In this document: positions 54,985 through 63,448 of the stretch, piece by piece
Layout of the letters: each line of letters opens with the position of its first letter
Numbering within the stretch: position 1 is the stretch's first letter
DNA from: Nocardia rhizosphaerihabitans
GTDB taxonomy: Bacteria > Actinomycetota > Actinomycetes > Mycobacteriales > Mycobacteriaceae
DNA length: 64,000 nt
NCBI RefSeq assembly: GCF_014646295.1
Contig: NZ_BMNE01000011.1
Location: 124,001-188,000, forward strand
Direction of reading: 5' to 3'
Position numbers and translations under genes: made by a program
Notes under the pieces: generated by a model
Told to the model about the DNA's origin: nothing
Seen by the model: only the letters and a program-made list of their open reading frames with translations
Databases searched by the model: none

Positions 54985-56484
54985 CTAGTAGGCGCCGTCC
55001 CCGCGTGTGACGACACCGATGGTCCGCGCGATCAGCGCGACATCGAGCACCATGGACCAATTCTCGACATAGGACAGATCCAGGCGCACCGAATCCTCCA
55101 GCGACAGATCGGACCGCCCGCTGACCTGCCACAACCCGGTGAGCCCCGGCTTCACGAGCAAGCGCCTGCGCATCTCGCCGTCGTAACTGTCGACTTCACG
55201 CTGCACCTGGGGCCGCGGCCCCACCACGCTCATCTCGCCGCGCAGCACGTTGAAGAACTGGGGCAGCTCGTCGAGGCTGTACTTGCGCAGGAACCGCCCG
55301 ACCGGCGTCACCCGCGGATCATCCTTGACCTTGAAGAACACCGGATTGCCGCCGTGCTGCTCGATCAGATCGTCGACCACGGTGTCGGCATCGAGGTGCA
55401 TGCTGCGGAACTTGATCATCCGGAACGGCACACCGTCGCGGCCGATGCGCTCGGACAGATAGAACACCGGTCCCGCACTGGTCGCCTTCACCGCTGTCGC
55501 GATGGCTACCAGGAACGGCGCGCTGAGCACCAGCACCGCCGCGGCGAAACAGAAGTCGAACAGCGCCTTGCGACTGGACTTCGCCCGGCCGTATCGTGGC
55601 CGGTCGATGTGCAGCATCGGCATCCCCGCGACGAGGCGGTGCGTCAGCCGCACGCCCGCGATGTCGACGACACCGGGCGCCACGATCAGGTCGACCCCGA
55701 TCGGATCCAATTCCCACGCCATGCGGCGCAATTCGGCCGGGCCGAGATGGTCGGTGGCCGCCACGGCGACCGACTCCGCCGCGCTGCGCCGCACCGCGTC
55801 GAGCACCGACCGGTCGTCGCCGAGCACCGACGGCCCGCCGTGCCTCTCGAATCGCCCGTCGCCCGAGCCCGCGGGGACACACACCCCCACCACGCGATAG
55901 CCGGAGCCGGGATCATCGGTGAACGCAGTGGCCATCGCGTGGGCGGCCTCGGGCGAACCGACGACGAGCACCGCGGTGTGACACCGGCCCTCGGCCCGCC
56001 AGCGCCGCAGCCGCCCCCGCCAGGCCAGTCGGCCGGCGATGAGAGCGAGCAGGCCCGTGGGCAGCGCGATAGCGAGATAGCCGCGCGCGAAATCGATCCG
56101 GAAGAGCAGCGCGAGGATCGCGAGGACGCCGAACAAGCGCAAGGTCGCCGAGACCAGCCTGCGGAATTCCTCGCTGCCGGTGCCGATCACCTGGGGGGCG
56201 CGGGTCCCATGACCGTGCAGCAGGGCCAGCCAGCCCGCCGCCAGCGCCAAGGTCACCACCGAGTAGCCGACCTCGTAGGGCAGCGGCCAGGCCAGCGGCG
56301 GCGCGGCCGGGCCACCGAAGCGGATGGCCTGCGCGGCGCCGACGGCGCCGAGCACCGCGACGACGTCGGTGACGACCAGCCGCTGTGCGAACGCCGCCTG
56401 CCAGCTCTCACGCCGCGTACGGCCCAGCGCCTGTACCGCGGAGGCGACCTCGACTTCGCCGCCGCTGGTGAGCTCGAAGCTCAT
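54985..56484 (-). CDS. Polyprenyl-phosphate sugar-1-phosphate transferase (exopolysaccharide initiation)
   Basis: A 499-residue initiating enzyme of the WbaP/CpsE-like family. It has four N-terminal membrane segments (about 30-150), a CoA-binding-like Rossmann domain (about 185-300, with VLVVGSPEAAHAMATAFTDD), a fifth membrane helix, and the catalytic domain: RIGRDGVPFRMIKFRSM, KYSLDELPQFFNVLRGEMSV and VGPRPQ. It loads a sugar phosphate onto undecaprenyl or decaprenyl phosphate to begin a polysaccharide repeat. ATG 56484 has an AGGTG site upstream; the frame extends further but without homology. It is divergent from the sugar-modification genes on the right and likely belongs to the same pathway. 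Confidence 0.93.
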   Translation of the reverse strand: MSFELTSGGEVEVASAVQALGRTRRESWQAAFAQRLVVTDVVAVLGAVGAAQAIRFGGPAAPPLAWPLPYEVGYSVVTLALAAGWLALLHGHGTRAPQVIGTGSEEFRRLVSATLRLFGVLAILALLFRIDFARGYLAIALPTGLLALIAGRLAWRGRLRRWRAEGRCHTAVLVVGSPEAAHAMATAFTDDPGSGYRVVGVCVPAGSGDGRFERHGGPSVLGDDRSVLDAVRRSAAESVAVAATDHLGPAELRRMAWELDPIGVDLIVAPGVVDIAGVRLTHRLVAGMPMLHIDRPRYGRAKSSRKALFDFCFAAAVLVLSAPFLVAIATAVKATSAGPVFYLSERIGRDGVPFRMIKFRSMHLDADTVVDDLIEQHGGNPVFFKVKDDPRVTPVGRFLRKYSLDELPQFFNVLRGEMSVVGPRPQVQREVDSYDGEMRRRLLVKPGLTGLWQVSGRSDLSLEDSVRLDLSYVENWSMVLDVALIARTIGVVTRGDGAY

Positions 56485-56970
56485 GAACCCACACCTCACT
56501 TCGGGAAACGCACCGTTTCCCGAACCCCGTTGATCCGAACGCGGCCGCAATGACCGTCCTACTTCCCCACGATTCGATGCCCGCCCGCTGATTGTTACAG
56601 ACCATTTGCTGGTGGTCGCACCGAAATGTCAGCGGCACAACGGATTCCGAAAGTTAGCCAGATATTGCCGACGGCAGCACCGCAGGCAAGCGCAGACCCA
56701 TGGCTATTCGATATGAATGCAGGACAAACACTTTCCCGAGTGGGTGACATCATAGAGCGACGAGCAATGGTCGCCGACGCCGACAGATAGCCGACCTGGC
56801 GAAATACCGGCCGACTTCGAAACATATCACGAATCAATATCGGTCCCAGCGGTTTCAACTCCCGCCCCCGCGGCGCCTGGCTGTAACGTCTCGGACCGCC
56901 GGACCGACTTCCGGCATGTCCGGCATCGGCCGTGACAGTTTTCGCGATCGTGTAAAAGGTGAGGCCCCGC
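56485..56970. other. Divergent promoter region of the polysaccharide locus
   Basis: About 480 bases without a supportable gene. The part from about 56590 to 56830 is AT-richer than the surroundings and presumably holds promoters for both directions. No clear operator or terminator is seen. Confidence 0.45.
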
Positions 56971-58242
56971 GTGCAGTGTCGACTCTGTGATTCCGAACGG
57001 CTCACGAGTGTGCTCGACCTGGGTGCCACCCCGCCGTGTGAGAGTTTCCTCGACCGCGACCAGCTCGATCTGCCGGAATCGACCTTTCCCCTGCATCTGC
57101 GACTGTGCGAGGACTGCCTGCTGTTGCAGATCCCGGCGCTGATCACCCCCGAGGACACCTTCACCGAGTACGCGTACTTCTCCTCGTACTCCGAAAGCTG
57201 GGTGCGCCACGCCGAGCGGTTCGTCGACACCGCCGCCGAGCGTCTCGGCCTCGGCGCCGATTCGTTCGTCGTCGAGGTGGCCAGCAACGACGGGTATCTG
57301 CTGCGTCACGCGGTGGCGCGCGGCATCCGCTGCCTGGGCATCGAACCGTCGGTCAATGTGGGCAGGGTGGCGCGCGCGGCCGGTGTGCCCACCGAAACGA
57401 CGTTCCTGGACGAGGAGTCGGCCGCGCGGGTGCGCGCCGAACACGGGCCCGCCGACCTGGTGGTCGCCAACAATGTCTACGCCCATATCCCCGACCTGCG
57501 CGGCTTCACCCGTGCGCTGCGAGGGTTGCTCAGCGATGACGGCTGGCTGAGCATCGAGGTTCACCACGCCCTGAATCTGGTCCAGCTCGGCCAGTTCGAC
57601 ACCGTGTATCACGAGCACTTCCAGTACTACACCGTCCATTCCGCGCAGCGCGCGCTGGCGGTGGGCGGACTGACCGTCGTCGATGTGGAGCTGCTCGACA
57701 CCCACGGCGGTTCGATCCGGCTGTGGGCCCGGCCCGACGCGGTCGCGGAGCCCACAGCGCGGGTCTCGGAGGTGCTCGAGCTCGAACGGGCGGCGGGCCT
57801 GCATGTGCCCGAGGGTTACGCCGCGCTGGGACCGCGCGCGGAATCGGTGCGGCTGGAACTGCTGCGCTTCCTGCTCGACTGCCGGGCGGCGGGCAAGCGG
57901 GTCGTCGGGTACGGCGCCCCGGGTAAGGGCAACACTCTGCTCAACTACTGCGGTATCCGGCCCGACCTGCTCGAGTACACCGTGGACCGCAACCCCTACA
58001 AGCACGGCCGCTACACCCCCGGCACCCGCATCCCGATCCATCCACCGGAACGCATCGATGCCGACCGCCCGGATGTGGTGCTGGTGCTGCCCTGGAATCT
58101 CGAAACCGAGATCACCGCCCAGTTGCGCCATGTCGGCGACTGGGGTGGCGAACTGGTCTATCCGCTGCCGGTGCTGCACCGCGGCGACATTCTCGGCGAC
58201 CCGGTGGCAGCCGGTGCCATGGAAACGAAGGTGAACCGATGA
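56971..58242 (+). CDS. TylCIII/NovU-type sugar C-methyltransferase
   Basis: A 423-residue SAM-dependent methyltransferase of the deoxysugar C-methyltransferase family. The N-terminal zinc module has CRLCDSE (Cys3, Cys6) and LRLCEDCLLLQ. The SAM site is FVVEVASNDGYLLRHAVARG. The active-site segments are HHALNLVQLGQFDTVYHEHF and YYTVH, and the C-terminal domain starts at VVGYGAPGKGNTLLNYCGI. GTG 56971 is preferred to GTG 56959 because AAAGGTGAGG then stands at correct spacing. Its stop overlaps the nucleotidyltransferase start (ATGA). It should add a methyl group at C3 or C5 of a nucleotide-linked keto sugar. Confidence 0.9.
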   Translation: MQCRLCDSERLTSVLDLGATPPCESFLDRDQLDLPESTFPLHLRLCEDCLLLQIPALITPEDTFTEYAYFSSYSESWVRHAERFVDTAAERLGLGADSFVVEVASNDGYLLRHAVARGIRCLGIEPSVNVGRVARAAGVPTETTFLDEESAARVRAEHGPADLVVANNVYAHIPDLRGFTRALRGLLSDDGWLSIEVHHALNLVQLGQFDTVYHEHFQYYTVHSAQRALAVGGLTVVDVELLDTHGGSIRLWARPDAVAEPTARVSEVLELERAAGLHVPEGYAALGPRAESVRLELLRFLLDCRAAGKRVVGYGAPGKGNTLLNYCGIRPDLLEYTVDRNPYKHGRYTPGTRIPIHPPERIDADRPDVVLVLPWNLETEITAQLRHVGDWGGELVYPLPVLHRGDILGDPVAAGAMETKVNR

Positions 58243-59015
58243 AGGTCGTGTTGTTCTGCGGCGGTTACGGCATGCGCATGCGCGGCGGGTCCGAGGACGT
58301 CGTGCCCAAGCCGATGCAGCTGGTCGGCCCGCGCCCGCTGCTGTGGCACGTGATGCGCTACTACGCCCACTACGGCCACAAGGAGTTCGTCTTGTGCCTG
58401 GGTTACGGCGCCGAGCACATCAAGAACTTCTTCCTCACCTATCAGGAGACGGCGTCCAACGATTTCGTCATCCGCGACGGTCAGGTCCAGCTGCTCGGCA
58501 CCGATATCAGCGACTGGTCGATCACCTTCGTCGACACCGGGGTGGAGTCGGCGATCGGCGAGCGGCTGCGGCGGGTGCGTGAACATCTCGACGGTGACGA
58601 GTACTTCCTGGCCAACTATGCCGATGTGCTCACCGACGCACCGCTGGACACAATGATCGAACGTTTCCACGCCTCGGGTGCGGCCGCGTCGATGATGGTG
58701 GTGCCACCGCAGTCCTCGTTCCACTGTGTGGATATCAGCGAGACCGGTGAGGTGAAGAACATCATGCCGGTGGCGCGAATGCCGTTGTGGGAGAACGGCG
58801 GCTACTTCGTGCTGAGCCAGGAGATCTTCGATCTGCTGCCACCCGGCGGCGATCTGATCGCCGATGCGTGCGATGCGCTGGCCGGGCAGGGCAGGCTCTT
58901 CGGCTACCGGCATCTGGGCTTCTGGAAACCGGCCGACACGTTCAAGGAGCGCGCCGAACTCGACGACGCCTACCGCGACGGTGCGCGTCCGTGGATGGTG
59001 TGGGAATCGGCGTGA
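58239..59015 (+). CDS. Glucose-1-phosphate cytidylyl/thymidylyltransferase-like protein
   Basis: A 258-residue sugar nucleotidyltransferase. The nucleotide loop is VVLFCGGYGMRMRGGSEDVV, and the substrate segments VPKPMQLVGPRPLLWHVMRY and YGHKEFVLCLGYGAEHIKNF match glucose-1-phosphate cytidylyltransferase (RfbF). Also seen are LANYADVLTDAPLDTMIERF and WENGGYFVLSQEIFDLL. CDP- or dTDP-glucose formation is therefore expected. It overlaps genes on both sides by 4 bp. The matching CDP-glucose 4,6-dehydratase is not obvious in the window; the epimerase at 59659 is the nearest SDR protein. Confidence 0.88.
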   Translation: MKVVLFCGGYGMRMRGGSEDVVPKPMQLVGPRPLLWHVMRYYAHYGHKEFVLCLGYGAEHIKNFFLTYQETASNDFVIRDGQVQLLGTDISDWSITFVDTGVESAIGERLRRVREHLDGDEYFLANYADVLTDAPLDTMIERFHASGAAASMMVVPPQSSFHCVDISETGEVKNIMPVARMPLWENGGYFVLSQEIFDLLPPGGDLIADACDALAGQGRLFGYRHLGFWKPADTFKERAELDDAYRDGARPWMVWESA

Positions 59016-59662
59016 TCGGACTGTTCACCCGCCCGCCGAAGCGGATCGCGGTGCTCGGCGCGCACTGCGACGACATCGCGATCGGGATGGGCGCCACCCT
59101 ACTGGCGCTGACCGGCGCCGATCCCGAGGTGGAGGTCCGGGCCCTGGTGTTGTCGGGGGCGGGCACCGCGCGGGCGGACGAGGAGCGCGCGGCACTCACC
59201 GCGTTCTGCTCCGGCACCAAACCCGACCTCGAGGTGCTCGACATCCCCGACGGTCGCGCGCCCGCGCACTGGGACCGGATCAAGGACGCACTGGCCGGGT
59301 TCCGGCGCGGCGGCGAACCCGAGGTGGTGTTCGCCCCGCATCGCGGCGACGCCCACCAGGACCACCGGCTGCTGGCCGAACTCGTGCCGACCGAGTTCCG
59401 TGACCACCTGATCCTCGGCTACGAAATCCTCAAGTGGGAGACCGACACCCCGGCACCCACCCTGTACCACCCGCTCACTGCGGAACTCGCGCAGCGCAAG
59501 TCGCGGCTGCTGCACGAGCACTATCCGTCGCAGACAGGCCGCGACTGGTTCGACGAGCAGGCCTTCCTCGGTCTGGCCCGGATGCGTGGTGTGCAGTGTC
59601 ACGCGCCCTATGCCGAGGCCTTCGTGCTCGACAAGGCGATCATCAGATGGGAACAGACGTGA
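59012..59662 (+). CDS. PIG-L/LmbE-family deacetylase
   Basis: A 216-residue zinc-dependent deacetylase of the PIG-L family. The metal and catalytic motif is AVLGAHCDDIAIGMG (His-x-Asp-Asp) and the second metal site FAPHRGDAHQDHRLLAEL. PIG-L enzymes remove N-acetyl groups from amino sugars. GTG 59012 overlaps the nucleotidyltransferase stop (GTGA), and its own stop overlaps the epimerase start the same way. In this locus it may deacetylate an amino sugar before N-acylation; no acyltransferase is seen in the window, so the product could be a free amino sugar. Confidence 0.9.
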   Translation: MIGLFTRPPKRIAVLGAHCDDIAIGMGATLLALTGADPEVEVRALVLSGAGTARADEERAALTAFCSGTKPDLEVLDIPDGRAPAHWDRIKDALAGFRRGGEPEVVFAPHRGDAHQDHRLLAELVPTEFRDHLILGYEILKWETDTPAPTLYHPLTAELAQRKSRLLHEHYPSQTGRDWFDEQAFLGLARMRGVQCHAPYAEAFVLDKAIIRWEQT

Positions 59663-60699
59663 ACATGCGGGTACTGGTCACCGGGCACCAGGGCTATCTC
59701 GGCACCGTGATGGTGCCGGTGCTGCGGGCGGCGGGCCACGAGGTCACCGGTGTGGACATCGGCTACTTCGCCGACTGCCTGCTCGGCGAGTTCGCCGGTG
59801 ACCCCACGGGCTTGGCGGTGGATCTGCGCGAGGTCACCGTCGAGCAGGTGCGCGGTTTCGACGCGGTGATCCACCTGGCCGCGCTGTCGAACGATCCGCT
59901 GGGCGCGCTGGCTCCCGAGATCACCTACGACATCAACCATCACGCGTCGGTGCGGCTGGCCCGCCTCGCCAAGGAGGCCGGGGTGCGCCGCTTCCTCTAC
60001 GCCTCGACCTGCTCGGTGTACGGCGCCGCGGGTGCCGAACTGGTCACCGAGGACGCGCCCTTGCGCCCGATCACTCCGTACGCGCAGAGCAAGGTGCGTG
60101 TCGAGGACGACGTCGCCGCCCTGGCCGATGCCGATTTCACGCCGGTATTCCTGCGCAACGCGACGGCTTTCGGCTTCTCCCCGCGGCTGCGCGCCGATAT
60201 CGTGCTCAACAATCTGGTCGGCTACGCGGTGCTCACCGGTGAGGTGAAGGTGCTCTCCGACGGCACGCCGTGGCGCCCGCTGGTGCACGCCGAGGACATC
60301 GCGATCGCCTTCGCCACCTGCCTGACCGCGCCCGCCGCCGACATCTCCTGCCGCGCGTTCAATATCGGCACCGAGGTCAACAATCTGACCGTCGCCGAGA
60401 TCGCCGCCGCGGTGGTGGACGCGGTGCCGGGTTCGCGACTGCTGATCACCGGCGAGAGCGGCGCCGACCCCCGCTCGTATCGTGTCGATTTCTCTTCCGC
60501 GCGTAAGGTTCTCGGTTTCGAGGCGCGGTGGACGGTGCCCGCGGGCGCCGAGGAGCTGTTCACCGAGTACACCGCGCGCGGGCTCACCTCCGACGCATTC
60601 TTCCGCCGGTTCACCCGGTTGCCACATCTGCAGGGGCTCTGTGACGCGGGTGAACTCGACGCGCAACTGCGCCGGATCAGTGCGCCGGCGCCAGCGTAG
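59659..60699 (+). CDS. NAD-dependent sugar-nucleotide epimerase/dehydratase
   Basis: A 346-residue extended short-chain dehydrogenase. The NAD site is VLVTGHQGYLGTVMVPVLRA (GxxGYLG), the active site YASTCSVYGAAG with Thr-Cys-Ser, and PYAQSKVRVEDDV gives the Tyr-x3-Lys pair. Later blocks NATAFGFSPRLRADIVLNNL and FNIGTEVNNLTVAEI are family-typical. GTG 59659 overlaps the PIG-L stop; ATG 59665 is two codons on and possible. It would change a nucleotide sugar by epimerisation, dehydration or reduction; the exact reaction is uncertain. Its 3' end overlaps the convergent 3,5-epimerase gene by 23 bases. Confidence 0.9.
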   Translation: MNMRVLVTGHQGYLGTVMVPVLRAAGHEVTGVDIGYFADCLLGEFAGDPTGLAVDLREVTVEQVRGFDAVIHLAALSNDPLGALAPEITYDINHHASVRLARLAKEAGVRRFLYASTCSVYGAAGAELVTEDAPLRPITPYAQSKVRVEDDVAALADADFTPVFLRNATAFGFSPRLRADIVLNNLVGYAVLTGEVKVLSDGTPWRPLVHAEDIAIAFATCLTAPAADISCRAFNIGTEVNNLTVAEIAAAVVDAVPGSRLLITGESGADPRSYRVDFSSARKVLGFEARWTVPAGAEELFTEYTARGLTSDAFFRRFTRLPHLQGLCDAGELDAQLRRISAPAPA

Positions 60700-61240
60700 C
60701 GCGCAGCTGCGCCCAGCTGCCCGCCTGCGCGTCGCGCGCCGAGACGATGCCGGCGGGCAGGGGCCAGTCGATGGCCAGGTCGGGGTCGTCGTAGGCGACC
60801 CCGAGGTCCTCGGCCGGGTCGTGCGGGCGGTCGATGCGGTAGCAGACGTCGGCGACCTCGGTGAGCGCCTGGAATCCGTGCAGGAACCCGGGCGGCACGT
60901 ACAGGTGGTGGAAGTGCTCGTCGTCGAGCCGGAACCCTTGGCGCGCGCCGAAAGTCGGCGAGCCGGGCCGGATGTCGACGAGCACGTCGTGCACGGCGCC
61001 GCGTGCGCAGCGCACCAGTTTCGCCTCCCCGCGGCCACCGCGTCCGTGCAGGCCTCGAATCACACCGCGCCTGGATCGCGACTGCGAGTCCTGCACGAAC
61101 GCCGCGGCGGCGCCCTCTCTCCCGAGGTGGGCGTCGAATTCGCGGGCGTCGAAGGTTCGGGTGAACAGCCCGCGCTCGTCTCGGAACGGCTCGGGAACGA
61201 GCATCACCACGTCGGCCAGTTCGGTCCGCTCGATACGCAC
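60677..61240 (-). CDS. dTDP-4-dehydrorhamnose 3,5-epimerase-like protein (RmlC/RfbC family)
   Basis: A 187-residue cupin epimerase. Key blocks are PEPFRDERGLFTRTFD (about 16-31), FVQDSQSRSRRGVIRGLHG with the catalytic His, ARGAVHDVLVDIRPGSPTFG with the partner Asp, and HHLYVPPGFLHGFQALTEVA. A Tyr equivalent follows in VCYRIDR. It would epimerise a 4-keto-6-deoxyhexose nucleotide at C3, C5 or both. GTG 61240 is divergent by 14 bases from the methyltransferase at 61255, and its end overlaps the NAD-dependent epimerase by 23 bases in antisense. Confidence 0.9.
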   Translation of the reverse strand: MRIERTELADVVMLVPEPFRDERGLFTRTFDAREFDAHLGREGAAAAFVQDSQSRSRRGVIRGLHGRGGRGEAKLVRCARGAVHDVLVDIRPGSPTFGARQGFRLDDEHFHHLYVPPGFLHGFQALTEVADVCYRIDRPHDPAEDLGVAYDDPDLAIDWPLPAGIVSARDAQAGSWAQLRATLAPAH

Positions 61241-61254
61241 GGGGACATCCTGCC

Positions 61255-62346
61255 ATGACTCGCCGGTGCCGCGGCTGCGGAAATTCCGAGCTCACCATCG
61301 TTCTCGACCTGGGTACGGTACCCGCGGCCGATCACTTCCCACCGCACGACAGCCCCGTCGATCCGGCCGAGACCGGTCATCCGCTGCGGATGGACCAGTG
61401 CGTGGCGTGTGGGCTGGCTCAGCTGGCCGACGACGACACCGTCACCGCCGAACCGCGCGGCATCGAACCGCAGGCACTGCGCGATCAGGCGGCGGCTGCC
61501 GTGCGGCTGGTGCACGCCGCCGGTCTGTTGCACGGGTCGACCGTGACCGAGTTCGGCAGCCCGCACGGCGGCACCTGGCTCCCGTTGCTCACCGAGCACG
61601 GCTTCACCGAGCGGACCGAGGGCGCGGCCGAGGTGGTGCTCGATTGCTTCGGCATCATGCACGAGCCCGATCAGCGGGCCGCGTTCACCGCGCGCGCCGC
61701 AGCGACCGCCCCGGACGGTGTGCTGCTGGTGCAATACCACTCGCTGGCCGCCATCCTCGGGCAGGGGCAGTGGAATGCGTTGCGGCACGGGCATTTCGCG
61801 TACTACTCCCTGGCGACGCTGCGGACCCTGTTGCGCGCGGCGGGGATGAGTGTGGTGACCGCGTGGGAGTTCGAGCTCTACGGCGGCACCGTGCTCCTGG
61901 CCGCCCGCCACGGTGAGCACGCCCCCGATCCGGCTGTCGAGCGGGTGTCGGCTACCGAAGCCGAGGTGCTCGGGGGGTCGGCTCGGGCCCTGCAGCAGGT
62001 CGTCGACAAGCACGTTCACGCACTGCGCGAGTGGCTGGAAACCGCTGCCGCACAAGGCACTCTGGTATACGCCTACGGCGCAGCGTCCCGCGCCGTCGCC
62101 CTGCTGTCCATGGCGGGCGCGCGACGTAGCCTGCTCGCCGGTGTCGCCGATGCCTCCCCCGCCAAACAGGGCCGCCGGATGCCGGGCACCGATGTACCCA
62201 TCATCTCCCCCGCCGAACTCGTCGCCGCCGACCCCGGCGCCGTCCTGCTGACCCTGCCCGATCTGCTCACCGAAGTGCGGGCCCGGCTCCCCGAGCTCGA
62301 GGGCCGCTGGTTCGTCGACGACCCGGCCGGGCCGACGGCACGCTGA
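61255..62346 (+). CDS. Second TylCIII/NovU-like methyltransferase, altered SAM motif
   Basis: A 363-residue paralogue of the protein at 56971. It keeps the zinc module (CRGCGNSE and QCVACGLAQL) and the C-terminal domain (LVYAYGAASRAVALLSMAGA). The SAM glycine motif is changed to VTEFGSPHGGTWLPLL, with the acidic Glu kept, and the HEHF-type active-site segment is replaced by RHGHFAYYSLATLRTLLRAA. It is about 60 residues shorter. It may methylate a different sugar or have lost methyltransfer and act in another step. ATG 61255 is the clear start. The 3' end overlaps the convergent glycosyltransferase by about 80 bases. Confidence 0.82.
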   Translation: MTRRCRGCGNSELTIVLDLGTVPAADHFPPHDSPVDPAETGHPLRMDQCVACGLAQLADDDTVTAEPRGIEPQALRDQAAAAVRLVHAAGLLHGSTVTEFGSPHGGTWLPLLTEHGFTERTEGAAEVVLDCFGIMHEPDQRAAFTARAAATAPDGVLLVQYHSLAAILGQGQWNALRHGHFAYYSLATLRTLLRAAGMSVVTAWEFELYGGTVLLAARHGEHAPDPAVERVSATEAEVLGGSARALQQVVDKHVHALREWLETAAAQGTLVYAYGAASRAVALLSMAGARRSLLAGVADASPAKQGRRMPGTDVPIISPAELVAADPGAVLLTLPDLLTEVRARLPELEGRWFVDDPAGPTAR

Positions 62347-63448
62347 GGTTCGAGTGGTCCACGCCGAGCAGCACATCGACCATGCGGGGCAGAGTGCGGG
62401 ACCGGTCGTGACGGGTGGCGATATGCGCGCGGCCCGCTTCTCGTAGCCGTGCCCGCAGCTGCGGGTCGTGCACGAGCCGGCGCAACGCCTCGCCCAGCGC
62501 GGCCGGATCATCAGGGGCAACGCACAGCGCCACATCGTCGGTGACATTGCCGCCGTGGTCGGTGGCCACCACGGGAACACCCAGGCTCATCGCCTCGAGC
62601 ACCGCCAGCGGACCCGCTTCGGGCAGCACACTCGCCGACACCAGCACATCCCATCCGCGCACCGTCACCAGCGGGTCGACGTGCCCGAGGAAGCGAACCC
62701 GGCCCGCCAGATCGGGGCGGGCAGCCCGCTCCCGCAGTTCGGCCAGATACGGTTCGTCCCCCGGCAACGCGGTGCCCGCGATCTCGATGCCGACCTCGGG
62801 CAGTTCGGCGGCGGCGGCCAACAGCACGTGATGGCCTTTCCACGCGGTGATCACGCCGAGAATGCCGATCACCGGCGGCCTGCGCTCCACGATCGGGGCG
62901 GCCTCGACCGGCCACGTCACCCCCAGCCACGCGACATCCACGTCGAATCCCAGCGCCCGCACCGGCGCGGCCGCACGCTCGGAGACCGCGACCGCCCGGC
63001 CGACAGCCCGACGTCCGATCCTGGCGACCACGAATTGCCTTCGGCTGGCGAGAATGTCGTGCACCAGCCAGACCGTCGACCGGCGGCGCGGCACCGACAG
63101 GGCTACCGCGGGCAGGGCCATGGTCGAGTTGACCACCAGCTCGACCCGGCCGCCACGGAACACCTTCCGCAGCACGATCGCGGCCTGGAACCATCGCCAC
63201 AGCATGACCAGCGCGGCCCGGATGCGCGCCGCACCCCGCTGACCGGTCAACCCGAGTTCCCGAATCGGGAGGTGGCCGACCGAGTCGGGCAGCCGGGCGC
63301 TGAGCGGGCCTGTCGGGCAGACCACCACCACCCGGTGGCCGCGCGCCACAGCCACTTCGATGACATCGAGCATGACCTTCTCGGCGCCGGACGCCTGCGC
63401 GGTGTGGGCGACGAACACCAGTTCCCGCGTCCCGCTATCGGCCGGCAC
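62267..63448 (-). CDS. GT4-type (GT-B) glycosyltransferase
   Basis: A 393-residue retaining glycosyltransferase of family 4. The N-terminal acceptor domain begins ELVFVAHTAQASGAEKVMLD. The C-terminal donor domain has GILGVITAWKGHHVLLAAAA, VRFLGHVDPLVTVRGWDVLV and the EX7E motif in LPEAGPLAVLEAMSLGVPVV. GTG 63448 is chosen for GGAGGTG just before it and because it barely overlaps the upstream gene (stop 63435). The 3' end overlaps the methyltransferase antisense by about 80 bases; the final Pro/Arg-rich codons lie in that overlap and may be poorly conserved. It likely adds a sugar to the polysaccharide begun by the transferase at 54985. Confidence 0.88.
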   Translation of the reverse strand: MPADSGTRELVFVAHTAQASGAEKVMLDVIEVAVARGHRVVVVCPTGPLSARLPDSVGHLPIRELGLTGQRGAARIRAALVMLWRWFQAAIVLRKVFRGGRVELVVNSTMALPAVALSVPRRRSTVWLVHDILASRRQFVVARIGRRAVGRAVAVSERAAAPVRALGFDVDVAWLGVTWPVEAAPIVERRPPVIGILGVITAWKGHHVLLAAAAELPEVGIEIAGTALPGDEPYLAELRERAARPDLAGRVRFLGHVDPLVTVRGWDVLVSASVLPEAGPLAVLEAMSLGVPVVATDHGGNVTDDVALCVAPDDPAALGEALRRLVHDPQLRARLREAGRAHIATRHDRSRTLPRMVDVLLGVDHSNLSVPSARPGRRRTSGPRARGAGPALR

